Shown: positions 1 to 7,193 of the stretch, in pieces
How the letters are laid out: every line of letters begins with the position of its first letter
Numbering within the stretch: position 1 is the first letter of the stretch
Assembly: GCA_934643145.1 (NCBI GenBank)
Contig: CAKUBM010000014.1
Location: forward strand, 1-47,905
Source of the DNA: an uncultured Collinsella sp.
GTDB taxonomy: Bacteria; Actinomycetota; Coriobacteriia; Coriobacteriales; Coriobacteriaceae
Direction: 5' to 3'
DNA length: 47,905 bases
Position numbers and translations under genes: made by a program
The notes under the pieces: model-generated
Told to the model about the DNA's origin: nothing
Seen by the model: the letters and a program-made list of their open reading frames with translations, nothing else
The model's database searches: none

Positions 1-236
1 TTCCCGAAGTACACCGTTGAATCGCACAGAGGGGAGGAATGCGAATCAAACTCAACAGGGCAGGCTTTTTCATCGCCTATGGCCTGCTCCGTTGCTGAAT
101 ACAATATAGTTCACCGTGGTTTACTTTCTGACGGCAAAATACGCCGTCACACCTTCTCCATAAGTTAACCCCGGTAAACTAAAACTACCACAAAGGGGAC
201 AGGCACCTTTGTGGTAGTTTTGGCGCGAGCAAGCCG
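1..236. other. left-edge non-coding region, possible gene remnant
   Basis: No confident gene lies here. One plus frame is open from base 1 to a TAA near 166 (about 55 codons), so the tail of a gene entering from the left cannot be excluded, but its third-position base use is not the GC-rich pattern of the neighbouring genes. A short hairpin (GACGGC/GCCGTC) sits near 128-147 and hairpin repeat copy 1 near 181-221. Confidence 0.3.
181..221. repeat. CCACCACAAAGG hairpin repeat, copy 1
   Basis: A perfect stem (AAAACTACCACAAAGG paired with CCTTTGTGGTAGTTTT) closes a 9-nt GGACAGGCA loop. It lies 15 nt past the stop codon of the minus-strand MGMT gene and has T tracts on both strands, so it probably works as a two-way intrinsic terminator. 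Related copies are at 587, 2164, 3121 and 19085. Confidence 0.85.
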
Positions 237-557
237 TTAAAGCCCGGCCGGCCAACGACAGGCGCCCAAGTCGACGTGCATGGAATCGGCAAATGTCACG
301 CCCTCCCCCAGCAGAAGTTCGCGTTGAGCATCGGGGCCACCAAAGGCGAAGCCCTCGCAAATGCGGCCATCGGCAAACACCACGCGATGACAGGGAATCT
401 GACCAGGGCGCGGATTGTCGTGAAGCGCGTAGCCCACGTACCGCGCACTCCGCGGACGACCGGCGAGCAGCGCCACCTGACCGTAGGTGGCGACCATCCC
501 CTCGGGAATCTGCTCGACCACCTCGTACACCCGTTCAAAAAAGCCCTCAGACGCCAT
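237..557 (-). CDS. MGMT-family DNA alkylation repair protein (C-terminal domain only)
   Basis: The 106-residue protein matches the DNA-binding/active-site domain of O6-alkylguanine-DNA alkyltransferases. Visible motifs are TYGQVA near residue 24, a helix-turn-helix-like GRPRSARYVGYAL segment, and PCHRV with the acceptor cysteine at about residue 56. Alkyltransferase-like proteins usually have Trp at that position, so the cysteine argues for real methyl transfer from O6-methylguanine. The N-terminal domain of Ada/Ogt enzymes is absent, so substrate and activity are inferred. An in-frame start at 596 exists, but GGAAGGGAG lies just upstream of the ATG at 557. Hairpin repeats lie on both sides: copy 2 between this start and the upstream DegV gene, copy 1 after the stop. 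Confidence 0.85.
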   Translation of the reverse strand: MASEGFFERVYEVVEQIPEGMVATYGQVALLAGRPRSARYVGYALHDNPRPGQIPCHRVVFADGRICEGFAFGGPDAQRELLLGEGVTFADSMHVDLGACRWPAGL

Positions 558-586
558 TGCTCGCTCCCTTCCATCCGGAATAGCAT

Positions 587-626
587 AAACCACCACAAAG
601 GCGCCCGTCCCCTTTGTGGTGGTTTT
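587..626. repeat. CCACCACAAAGG hairpin repeat, copy 2 (loop inverted)
   Basis: The stem is the same as in copy 1 (AAACCACCACAAAGG/CCTTTGTGGTGGTTT), but the loop reads CGCCCGTCC, the near reverse complement of the copy 1 loop. It begins about 10 nt past the stop codon of the minus-strand DegV gene at 637 and ends 29 nt before the MGMT start. Confidence 0.85.
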
Positions 627-636
627 GGCAGGTGAG

Positions 637-1491
637 CTAGTTGACGGGCTGGAAGAAGGCTACGGCTACGGCGCCGGGGCCTACATGGGTGCCGATGGTG
701 GCGCCGATGGTGTGAACGGGCAGTTCGCCCTCGGTGTGGCCAGCCCACAGTGCCGCGCTGTCCTCGATATACTTCTTGAGCACCGCATCCGAAAGGCCCG
801 TATAGCCGAGCGCCAGCGGCATGGAAAAGTCGATGCCGCCTGCCTTTTCGACCTTCTGGTTGAGCAGGTTACGTCCGTTCTTGGAACCGCGCGCCTTGCC
901 CATCTGCACGATCAGACCGTCCTCGGCAGCCACAACGGGCTTTACGTTGAGCAGCGTGCCCACGGCGCCGGCAGCAGCAGACAGGCGACCGCCGCGCACC
1001 AGGTACTCCAGCGTCTCGAGCAGACCAATAACCACCACGCGGTCACGGACGGCCTCGACGGAAGCCGCGATCTGCGCGGCGCTGCGGCCCTCGTCCACCA
1101 GACGCAGCGCATACTCGACCAGCACGCGCTCGCCCAGTGTCACATTGTTGCTGTCCACGACGAACACGTCGCCACCCGGCATCTCGGCAAGGGCCGTGCG
1201 CGCACTCTGGTTGGTGCCCGAAAGCTTGGCGCCCACGGTAATAATCACCGCCTCATCGCCGGCCTCGCGCGCCTCGGCAATCGCCTGCGAAAAGGCGTAC
1301 GGATTGACCTGACCGGTCTTGGGCAGCTCGTCGCGCTCCACGAGCATCTCGTAAAAGCGCTGGTGATCGATGTCGACGCCATCCATATACACGTCGGTGC
1401 CAAAGCTGACGGACAGCGGCAGGACATGCAAAGCAGGATGCTCCGCCGGCGACATATCGCTCGCGGAATCGGTAATAATGCGGACGGACAT
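637..1491 (-). CDS. DegV family fatty-acid-binding protein
   Basis: The 284-residue protein opens with the DegV signature (VRIITDSASDMSP) and carries the family's later elements: LPKTGQVNP near residue 80, a VDSNNVTLGERVLV segment, and the LEYLVRGGRLS region. DegV/FakB proteins bind a fatty acid and, where FakA is present, present it to that kinase for phosphorylation; no FakA is visible in the window. An open frame extends upstream to 1539, but AAAGGA precedes the ATG at 1491, which also fits the family N-terminus. A second, diverged DegV gene is at 38160-39020, so the genome has at least two, probably with different ligand preference (inference). Confidence 0.9.
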   Translation of the reverse strand: MSVRIITDSASDMSPAEHPALHVLPLSVSFGTDVYMDGVDIDHQRFYEMLVERDELPKTGQVNPYAFSQAIAEAREAGDEAVIITVGAKLSGTNQSARTALAEMPGGDVFVVDSNNVTLGERVLVEYALRLVDEGRSAAQIAASVEAVRDRVVVIGLLETLEYLVRGGRLSAAAGAVGTLLNVKPVVAAEDGLIVQMGKARGSKNGRNLLNQKVEKAGGIDFSMPLALGYTGLSDAVLKKYIEDSAALWAGHTEGELPVHTIGATIGTHVGPGAVAVAFFQPVN

Positions 1492-1610
1492 AGTGAATCC
1501 TTTCTTGCGCAGGTCTCGCGCAGGGAATTTTGACAGCAATGTCCCGGCACGGCGTACGCGCTCAAACGGGACGATGCAGTTCTTGGCTGAAAGCTAGCGC
1601 CAGCGCGGCT

Positions 1611-2060
1611 CTAGATCTCGCGCAGGGTGTTGAGAATCGTGCGCAGCGACGCATACATCTGCTCGCGCTGCTCCACGCCCATAGCCTTACCGGTGGTATC
1701 GAGCACCTCGCGAATGATGCGGTCCGCCTCGCTCATGCTCTCGCCGCCTAGAGCGGTCAGGCGCACCGGAGCACGATACTTAACGGCGGCATCGCCCGAA
1801 TCATCGACCTCGACGTAGCCGCCCTCCTCCAGATGCGCGAGCGTGCGCGAGACGGCGGCACGGGTCACGCCTGCCATGCGAGCCAGGTCAGCACCAGTCA
1901 GACCGTCCTTGCTGCGCTCAAGATAGTACAGGCACATAACGTCGGAGCCCTTGAGGCCCAGCCTTGCGCCCTCGGATGTCTTAATGCGCTGGATCTCCTT
2001 GTAGAGTCCGCTGATCAGTCCGACAAAGTCCTCAAAACGTGTCTCGTCGTTCTGCTGCAT
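1611..2060 (-). CDS. MarR family transcriptional regulator
   Basis: The 149-residue winged-helix protein has a helix-turn-helix near residues 52-75 (GLTGADLARMAGVTRAAVSRTL), followed by the wing (EEGGYVEV...YRAPVRLTALG) and a C-terminal dimerisation helix. MarR proteins are usually ligand-released repressors of nearby genes. The likely start is the ATG at 2060, with a weak AAAGGCGG upstream; the frame continues to 2126 without a better site. The upstream region to 2160 contains a GCATAATGC palindrome and related ATGC half-sites that could be its own operator. Its target is not evident; the same-strand DegV gene begins about 120 nt downstream. Confidence 0.85.
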   Translation of the reverse strand: MQQNDETRFEDFVGLISGLYKEIQRIKTSEGARLGLKGSDVMCLYYLERSKDGLTGADLARMAGVTRAAVSRTLAHLEEGGYVEVDDSGDAAVKYRAPVRLTALGGESMSEADRIIREVLDTTGKAMGVEQREQMYASLRTILNTLREI

Positions 2061-2163
2061 GGGAGACGACCGCCTTTCGCTTGCATAATGCTTACGGGTA
2101 AACATCTTAGTCGCATAAGCCGACACCCGTACCCAAATATCCCATTTGTTAACCCATCAACAT

Positions 2164-2204
2164 AAAAACCACCACAAAGGGGACAGGCACCTTTGTGGTG
2201 GTTT
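2164..2204. repeat. CCACCACAAAGG hairpin repeat, copy 3
   Basis: Stem AAACCACCACAAAGG/CCTTTGTGGTGGTTT with loop GGACAGGCA, in the same loop orientation as copy 1. It starts 26 nt after the stop of the minus-strand B3/B4 gene and is probably its terminator. Confidence 0.85.
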
Positions 2205-2230
2205 GGGGCATCAATAGGTTCTAGGCGTCG

Positions 2231-2950
2231 CTACAGCTCCACGCAAGGATTGTCGCGGGTCACAAGCGTCTTAACGACAACCGTCGCTCCCAGATAGCGC
2301 TCGAGCAGCTCGGCTAAGCGATCGATCGCGGCCTGGCAATCCCCCATCCGCTCGGGCTCCACGCACTCAATCGCCAGGAACGCATCGGCCGAATCGTCGG
2401 ACAACGCCGTTCGAACGCCGTCGCGCCAGTTCCAGCAGCGGCATACGGCGCCCGCATCATCGATGTAGGCGAGCTCGCCGGGACGCGTCGGGTCATCTGT
2501 CTCCTCGCCAAGCGGCAGAAATGAATCGCCACCGTCGGTCACCGCCAACCGTAGATCGCCCTCGATAGCATGTAGATCCTCGCCGCCAACGGGCAGCGCG
2601 TAGGTCAGCGACACCGTGTTGTAGATGTCCACCGCGGGCGTAATGTGGCCCACCGGTTTGCCCTTGAGCACGCGCTTGAGCAAGTTCTCGATCGAGCAGC
2701 GGGCGCCCTTTTTGGTCTTGAACAGCCGATAAGCCTCGCGCCATGCCTTGACCGGCGCATTCTCGCTGATGGTATCACTCGTCAGGTGACGCTCCGCATA
2801 GATATTGGCGCGGTCGAGCAACGCGACAATCGCGTCCACGTCCTCTTGAGGAATCTGAGCCGCGGGCTTCATGCCCTTTACGACCACAACACCGACAGCC
2901 GCCTGCGGAAATAGCTCCCAAAACGAATCCTCGGCAATAAAGCTCTTCAT
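2231..2950 (-). CDS. B3/B4 (PheT-like) tRNA-binding-domain protein
   Basis: The 239-residue protein resembles the stand-alone B3/B4 domain found in the beta subunit of phenylalanyl-tRNA synthetase. Family-like segments include an AWREAYRLFKTKKGARCSIE stretch, the LLKRVLKGKPVGHI region, PAVDIYNTVSLTYALPVGGEDL, and LAYIDDAGAVCRCWNWRDG. Stand-alone members are thought to act on misacylated tRNA or related substrates, but their role is poorly defined. GGGAGAGCGC sits before the ATG at 2950; a frame-extending ATG at 2965 is less well placed. The leader upstream carries two hairpins, the second terminator-like, so expression may be attenuated. Confidence 0.75.
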   Translation of the reverse strand: MKSFIAEDSFWELFPQAAVGVVVVKGMKPAAQIPQEDVDAIVALLDRANIYAERHLTSDTISENAPVKAWREAYRLFKTKKGARCSIENLLKRVLKGKPVGHITPAVDIYNTVSLTYALPVGGEDLHAIEGDLRLAVTDGGDSFLPLGEETDDPTRPGELAYIDDAGAVCRCWNWRDGVRTALSDDSADAFLAIECVEPERMGDCQAAIDRLAELLERYLGATVVVKTLVTRDNPCVEL

Positions 2951-2990
2951 GCGCTCTCCCTTCATCGTGCGCGCCCGAGCGAGGGCGCCT

Positions 2991-3099
2991 AAACAAAAAG
3001 CGCCCTTACGACGGCCACCTTCAAAGTCCTACGGTGCCGCCACAAGAGCGCTTACGCTGCCCCCATCCGGAGAAGGGGGCAATATGTCAGGCGTATTGT
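2991..3099 (-). promoter_or_regulatory. structured leader with terminator-like hairpin upstream of the B3/B4 gene
   Basis: Read on the minus strand, a TACAAT box (about 3094-3099) is followed by a small hairpin (TGCCCCC/GGGGGCA, 3058-3081). Next comes a long hairpin whose 17-nt arms are at 3036-3052 and 2999-3015, closing on a run of T residues. This second hairpin is an intrinsic-terminator shape placed about 45 nt before the ATG of the same-strand gene, the layout of transcription attenuation. The loop segment GGCGGCACCGTAGG is faintly like a T-box core but too degenerate to call. The hairpin could also end the pckA transcript. No known riboswitch was recognised. Confidence 0.45.
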
Positions 3100-3120
3100 A
3101 ACCCGAGTCATCCGCGCGAG

Positions 3121-3162
3121 TAAAACCACCACAAAGGCGCCTGTCCCCTTTGTGGTGGTTTT
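3121..3162. repeat. CCACCACAAAGG hairpin repeat, copy 4 (loop inverted)
   Basis: Stem AAAACCACCACAAAGG/CCTTTGTGGTGGTTTT with loop CGCCTGTCC, oriented as in copy 2. It lies 16 nt past the pckA stop codon and is the likely pckA terminator. Confidence 0.85.
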
Positions 3163-3177
3163 GGGTCTGAAGCAACG

Positions 3178-4848
3178 CTAGCGTCGGAGTCCCAACAAGC
3201 CGCGGCCGCGATGACGGGCGTCGGCGTGCACCTGAGCGTGCGGACCGGCGGCCTTCACGGACTCGGGCAGGTGCGAGTACTTCTTCTCGAAGTTCTCCTC
3301 GAACATCACGGCCAGGTTGTGCGCCGCCTCGTCGTAGCGCGCGGTGCTCTGCCAGTACTGGCGCGGCACCAGGATGCCGTCGGGCACGCCGTGGCACGTG
3401 GTGGGAATGTCGACGTTAAAGATATCGTCATGCACGAATTCGCTGTCCTCGATGGTACCGTCGAGGGCGCGGGCCACCAGGGCGCGCGTGTAGGCAAGCT
3501 CGATGCGATGGCCCACGCCGTAGCCGCCGCCAATCCAGCCGGTGTTGACCAGGTACACACGCGTGCGGCCGTCGGCGATGCGCTCACCGAGCATCTTGGC
3601 ATAGACCATGGGGTCGAGCGGCATAAACGGCTCGCCAAACAGCGAAGAGAACGTGGGCGTGGGCTCGGTGACGCCGACCTCGGTGCCGGGGATCTTGGCC
3701 GTAAAGCCCGTCACAAAGTGGTACATGGCGGCATCGGCCGTCAGGCGTGAGATGGGCGGCAGCACGCCAAAGGCGTCGCAAGTCAGAAAGAGCACGACGC
3801 TTGGAGTGGTGCCCATGCCCTTGGTCCACGCGTTGGGAATATGCTCCACAGGGTATGCCACGCGCGTGTTGTGCGTGATCGAGATGTCGTCGTAGTTGGG
3901 CTTGCGGCTCTCGTCGAGCACCACGTTTTCGCAGATCGCGCCAAAGCGGACAGCGTTGAAGATCTCAGGCTCGTGGAACGCGTCCAGGCCCTCGCATTTG
4001 GCGTAGCAGCCACCCTCGATGTTGAAGATGCCCATGTCGGACCAACCGTGCTCGTCGTCGCCGATCAGTAGGCGCGTGGGGTTGGCCGAAAGCGTGGTCT
4101 TGCCGGTGCCGGACAGGCCAAAGAACACGGCGGTCTCGTGCGTGACGGGATCCATGCTGGCCGAGCAGTGCATGGGCAGCACGTCGTCCTCGACGGGCAG
4201 CAGGTAGTTCATGACGCTGAAGATCGACTTTTTGATCTCACCGGAGTAGCCAGTGCCGGCGACCAGAATCACGCGTTCCTGGAAGTTGATGACCACGGCG
4301 GCGCTGGAGTTGAGGCCCTTGATGGCAGGGTCGCACTGGTAGCCGGGAGCGGCGAGCACGCAAAAGTCCGGCTCACCGGTGCGCGCGATTTCGCGGGCGA
4401 GCGGGCGGGCGAGCATCTGCTTAATAAAGAGTGCCTGGCTGGCACGCTCGCAGGCAACGAGCAGTCGACGCGTGTGGTTGCGGTCGGCGCCGGCCATGCC
4501 GCGGGTGACGAACACATCGCGCTCGTTGAGGTAGTTGACGATACCGGCCTTGATGGTCTCGTAGCTCTCGATCGAAAGCGGTCGGTTTACGGCGCCCCAG
4601 GCGATCTTGTCGTGCACGTCGGGCGTGTCGACGATAAAGCGGTCGTTGGGCGAACGGCCGGTGCGCTCCCCCGTCTCGATCACGAGCGCGCCGTTGGAGG
4701 CCATGCAGCCCTCTTCGCGGCGGATGGCATACTCGACGAGCTCGGCCGCCGGCAGGTCGACCAGCAGGCGGGGCTGGTTCTCGGCGGGATCTTCGACCAA
4801 CGTAAGACCAAAGTTGGACAGTACTTCTGCAGGGGTAACACCAGGCAT
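3178..4848 (-). CDS. pckA: phosphoenolpyruvate carboxykinase (ATP)
   Basis: The 556-residue enzyme interconverts oxaloacetate plus ATP with phosphoenolpyruvate, CO2 and ADP. The P-loop GLSGTGKTTLSA is near residue 246, followed by the IGDDEHGWSD metal-binding segment and EGGCYAK. The RTGRSPNDRFIVD and FPNAW-type substrate-site motifs are also seen. The ATP-dependent class is clear from the P-loop form and overall length (family about 520-540). AAAGGAGG lies directly before the ATG at 4848. In gut anaerobes this enzyme often runs toward oxaloacetate in fermentation, but direction cannot be read from sequence. A 16-bp perfect palindrome at 4923-4938 sits about 75 bp upstream and suggests LacI-family or carbon control. 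Confidence 0.97.
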   Translation of the reverse strand: MPGVTPAEVLSNFGLTLVEDPAENQPRLLVDLPAAELVEYAIRREEGCMASNGALVIETGERTGRSPNDRFIVDTPDVHDKIAWGAVNRPLSIESYETIKAGIVNYLNERDVFVTRGMAGADRNHTRRLLVACERASQALFIKQMLARPLAREIARTGEPDFCVLAAPGYQCDPAIKGLNSSAAVVINFQERVILVAGTGYSGEIKKSIFSVMNYLLPVEDDVLPMHCSASMDPVTHETAVFFGLSGTGKTTLSANPTRLLIGDDEHGWSDMGIFNIEGGCYAKCEGLDAFHEPEIFNAVRFGAICENVVLDESRKPNYDDISITHNTRVAYPVEHIPNAWTKGMGTTPSVVLFLTCDAFGVLPPISRLTADAAMYHFVTGFTAKIPGTEVGVTEPTPTFSSLFGEPFMPLDPMVYAKMLGERIADGRTRVYLVNTGWIGGGYGVGHRIELAYTRALVARALDGTIEDSEFVHDDIFNVDIPTTCHGVPDGILVPRQYWQSTARYDEAAHNLAVMFEENFEKKYSHLPESVKAAGPHAQVHADARHRGRGLLGLRR

Positions 4849-4922
4849 GGGGCCTCCTTTAAAAGCGCGACACGTGGACGCGGCGCGCACTTTACTCACG
4901 TAAAGCCCGTTGTACCCGATAT

Positions 4923-4938
4923 GCAAAAACGTTTTTGC
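4923..4938. promoter_or_regulatory. perfect palindrome GCAAAAACGTTTTTGC upstream of pckA
   Basis: A 16-bp perfect palindrome with a central CG, the form typical of LacI/GalR/CcpA-family operators, ends 75 bp upstream of the pckA start. A second short dyad (CTTTAC-TCAC-GTAAAG, about 4890-4905) lies nearer the gene. The regulator is not in the window; its family is inferred from symmetry alone. Confidence 0.55.
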
Positions 4939-5110
4939 GGCAACGGCGAAGCGCCCGCCCAACGGTCAAAAATCGCAGGCAAGCGGCCTAGTCATTGAGG
5001 ACGTTTTTAAACGACTAATCGTTGGGGACATTCTTGAACAGGCAACAACCAAGGACCGTCCCCGGATGCCGGCACAGGACCGTTTTCGTAGATTCTCTGA
5101 AGGGCTGTGG

Positions 5111-5332
5111 CCAAAAAATGGCAAATATGAGTACTGTTACCGTTGCGGATACATTTATTTTGTTTATAAAAGAAGCCCTTGATGGAATTTATTCACATCA
5201 AGGGCTTCTTTTATTGAACATTTGGAGAGATACAACAGCATATCCACTCGATAGATACGTCAGATAGTCTTTAAAATGGCCAAAATTGCTGCTACTGAAA
5301 AGGTATCAGTACTCATATTTGACGATTTTTGG
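5111..5332. repeat. inverted-repeat-bounded element, copy 1
   Basis: The left end (5111-5141) and right end (5302-5332) are inverted copies matching at 27 of 31 positions and share CAAATATGAGTACTG. The 160-bp core has no similarity that I can see to the core of the second element at 39196-39412, although the ends and total length (222 versus 217 bp) agree. The core holds a 17-bp perfect hairpin. No open frame resembles a transposase, so it is either a MITE-like unit or a long foldback site. Confidence 0.75.
5168..5212. terminator. 17-bp perfect hairpin inside element copy 1
   Basis: Arms AAAAGAAGCCCTTGATG (5168-5184) and its exact reverse complement (5196-5212) enclose an 11-nt loop; T runs follow on both strands. 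It has the shape of a strong two-way intrinsic terminator. Confidence 0.7.
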
Positions 5333-5443
5333 TCACGACTCTTTATAGACACCCTGCACGGCGGCGCGAAACAGCCTCCAGCGGCAAGCAATCCGAAGAC
5401 TGTCCCCAGTAACTAGCCGTTTAAGAACGTCCCCAATGACTAG

Positions 5444-7015
5444 TTATAGCGGCAGGCCTTGGCCGAGCATGGCGATGGCGCTCATGAGGACCAGCATGCC
5501 AGCGGCGTAGGGCAGCACTGCACCCAGGAGCTCGGCGTCCTTGCCGCGCACGTGGACGGCAGCCAGACCGATCGCGAGCGTCTGCGGCGAGATCATCTTT
5601 CCGGCAGCGACACCCAGGGCGTTCAGCGCGACCATCCAGTAGTCGCTCACGCCCAGCGCCGCAGCGGCTTGGCTCTGGATGGGACCAAACAGCATGCCCG
5701 AGGACGTGCCCGAGCCGGTCACAAACGCACCGACCGCACCAATCCACGGAGCCAGAATCGGGTACAGACCGCCAGCGACCGCAATGCAAAACGAGCTGAT
5801 CGACGAAATCATGCCGGCATAGCCCATCACCTTGGCGCAACCCAGCACCGAAAGCATGGTAATGACCGTCGGCATCATCTGCTTGACGGTCGTGACCAGC
5901 ACCTCGCCCATCAAGCGCGGCGATGCGCCCTGAATGGCACCGCCGACAAACGCCGCCAGGAAAATCCAGACGCCCGGCGTGTTGATCCACGAAAACGTAA
6001 GTGTACCGGGGTTCTCGCCGCAATACACCTGCACGTGACTCGCAAACGGCGCGAGCGCGGCATGTACAGCGGGCACCAGATTTGACGTGCCCAGCAGCAA
6101 CGCAAAAATCAGGATGAAGCACGACCAGGCCGAAAGCGCTGACTCAACGGTGAGCCGCTCGCCGGCCTCGATATTCATGTGGAAGCGCGCGTCCAAATGC
6201 CCCGACTTCTCGGCGCGCATGGCAAGCGCGGCGGTCAGCGCGAGCGACACGATGGAGCCCACAACCACGGCAAGCTCGGGGCCCACAAACATGGCGACGA
6301 CCAGGGCCGCACCTACAAAGGACACACCGGAAAGCAGTGCCACGCCGGCAACGCCGCGCAGACGCTCGCTTACGCTCGCAACATTGCCCTGATCGTCGGC
6401 CGCACGACCCGCAACCAGCACAATGAGCAGCGGCATCACCACAAAGAACGGCGCGAGCTGCACCAGCTGAACGGTCGCCAGGTGCAGGGGATCCAGACCC
6501 ACCAGATCGGCAACGGACACCGTGGGGATGCCGATGGAGCCGTAGGGCGTGGGCACGCCGTTGGCCAGCAGGCAGATCAACACGGCGGGCACAGCCTCAA
6601 AACCCAGGCCCGCGAGCATGCCGGCGGGAATGGCAACAGCGGTACCAAAACCGGCCATGCCCTCCATAAAGCCGCCGAAGCACCAGGCCACGAGCAGCGC
6701 CAGCAGCCGGCGGTCGCTGCTGATGGAGGTAATCATGCTGCCGATCACGTCCATGGCGCCCGTACGCACGCACAGGTTATACGTGAACACCGCGGCGATA
6801 ATCACCAACACGATGGGCCACAGGGCCATCAAAAAGCCCTCGAGCGAGGCAGTCGCGATCTGCACCACCGGCAGATGCCACCATGCGAAGGCGAGCACAC
6901 ACGAAAGGGCGAACGAGCCCATAGCGGCCTTCCAAGCTGGCCATTTAAAGCACAGCAGCATCACGACAAGCCAAATGATCGGCACAAGAGCCAGCAAAAA
7001 TGCGGCGACGTCCAT
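5444..7015 (-). CDS. lldP: L-lactate permease (LctP/LldP family)
   Basis: The 523-residue membrane protein has about 12-14 hydrophobic segments and the lactate permease family character: VAWCFGGFMEGMAGFGTAVAIPAGML near residue 120, PTPYGSIGIPTVSVADLVGLD, and GSGTSSGMLFGPIQSQAA near residue 430. These proteins take up L-lactate (or glycolate) with protons. AAGGAGTTCTTACCT precedes the ATG at 7015; the upstream frame to 7060 lacks a site. The gene is divergent from the flippase gene, and their shared 178-bp region holds a TTGAACA dyad. No lactate dehydrogenase genes are adjacent, so uptake versus export is open. Confidence 0.93.
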   Translation of the reverse strand: MDVAAFLLALVPIIWLVVMLLCFKWPAWKAAMGSFALSCVLAFAWWHLPVVQIATASLEGFLMALWPIVLVIIAAVFTYNLCVRTGAMDVIGSMITSISSDRRLLALLVAWCFGGFMEGMAGFGTAVAIPAGMLAGLGFEAVPAVLICLLANGVPTPYGSIGIPTVSVADLVGLDPLHLATVQLVQLAPFFVVMPLLIVLVAGRAADDQGNVASVSERLRGVAGVALLSGVSFVGAALVVAMFVGPELAVVVGSIVSLALTAALAMRAEKSGHLDARFHMNIEAGERLTVESALSAWSCFILIFALLLGTSNLVPAVHAALAPFASHVQVYCGENPGTLTFSWINTPGVWIFLAAFVGGAIQGASPRLMGEVLVTTVKQMMPTVITMLSVLGCAKVMGYAGMISSISSFCIAVAGGLYPILAPWIGAVGAFVTGSGTSSGMLFGPIQSQAAAALGVSDYWMVALNALGVAAGKMISPQTLAIGLAAVHVRGKDAELLGAVLPYAAGMLVLMSAIAMLGQGLPL

Positions 7016-7065
7016 AGGTAAGAACTCCTTGGTACCGCGCGGGCGGCATCGGGGGGTCACAAAAC

Positions 7066-7135
7066 TTGAACAGGATACCGCACGCTTACCGACAATTTAC
7101 TGCCACCCGCCGAAAATATTGAACAACCTGTTCAA
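7066..7135. promoter_or_regulatory. TTGAACA-ACC-TGTTCAA operator candidate between lldP and the flippase gene
   Basis: A perfect 7-bp dyad with a 3-nt centre lies at 7119-7135, and an additional half-site (TTGAACA) at 7066-7072 lies nearer lldP. The spacing and size fit a dimeric repressor of the GntR type, the class that often controls lactate permeases, but the regulator is not in view. A TATACT box for the flippase gene lies near 7163. Confidence 0.45.
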
Positions 7136-7193
7136 AAACACGAGCGAACACCGTCGCGTCTATACTAGAGCGCAGCATTAGAAAGGAATCGCC

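Larger units (their letters stand above)
4988..5443. repeat. outer pair of nested inverted repeats in gene-free block
   Basis: A 30-nt arm at 4988-5017 (beginning CTAGTCATTGAGGACG) is inverted at 5414-5443 with 27 of 30 positions matching. A partial tandem copy of the left arm follows at about 5019-5038. Inside lies the inner inverted-repeat element 5111-5332. The 595 bp between pckA and the lactate permease hold no supportable gene; short open frames here read through the repeats. Base composition is much richer in A+T than the flanking genes. Confidence 0.75.

Noticed and set aside
3016..3060. T-box riboswitch upstream of the B3/B4 gene
   Set aside because: Only a weak GGCGGCACCG resemblance; the leader is too short for a specifier stem and lacks the standard T-box bulge sequence.
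5022..5267. Short plus-strand frames between pckA and lldP
   Set aside because: They run through inverted repeats and a terminator-shaped hairpin; no ribosome site.
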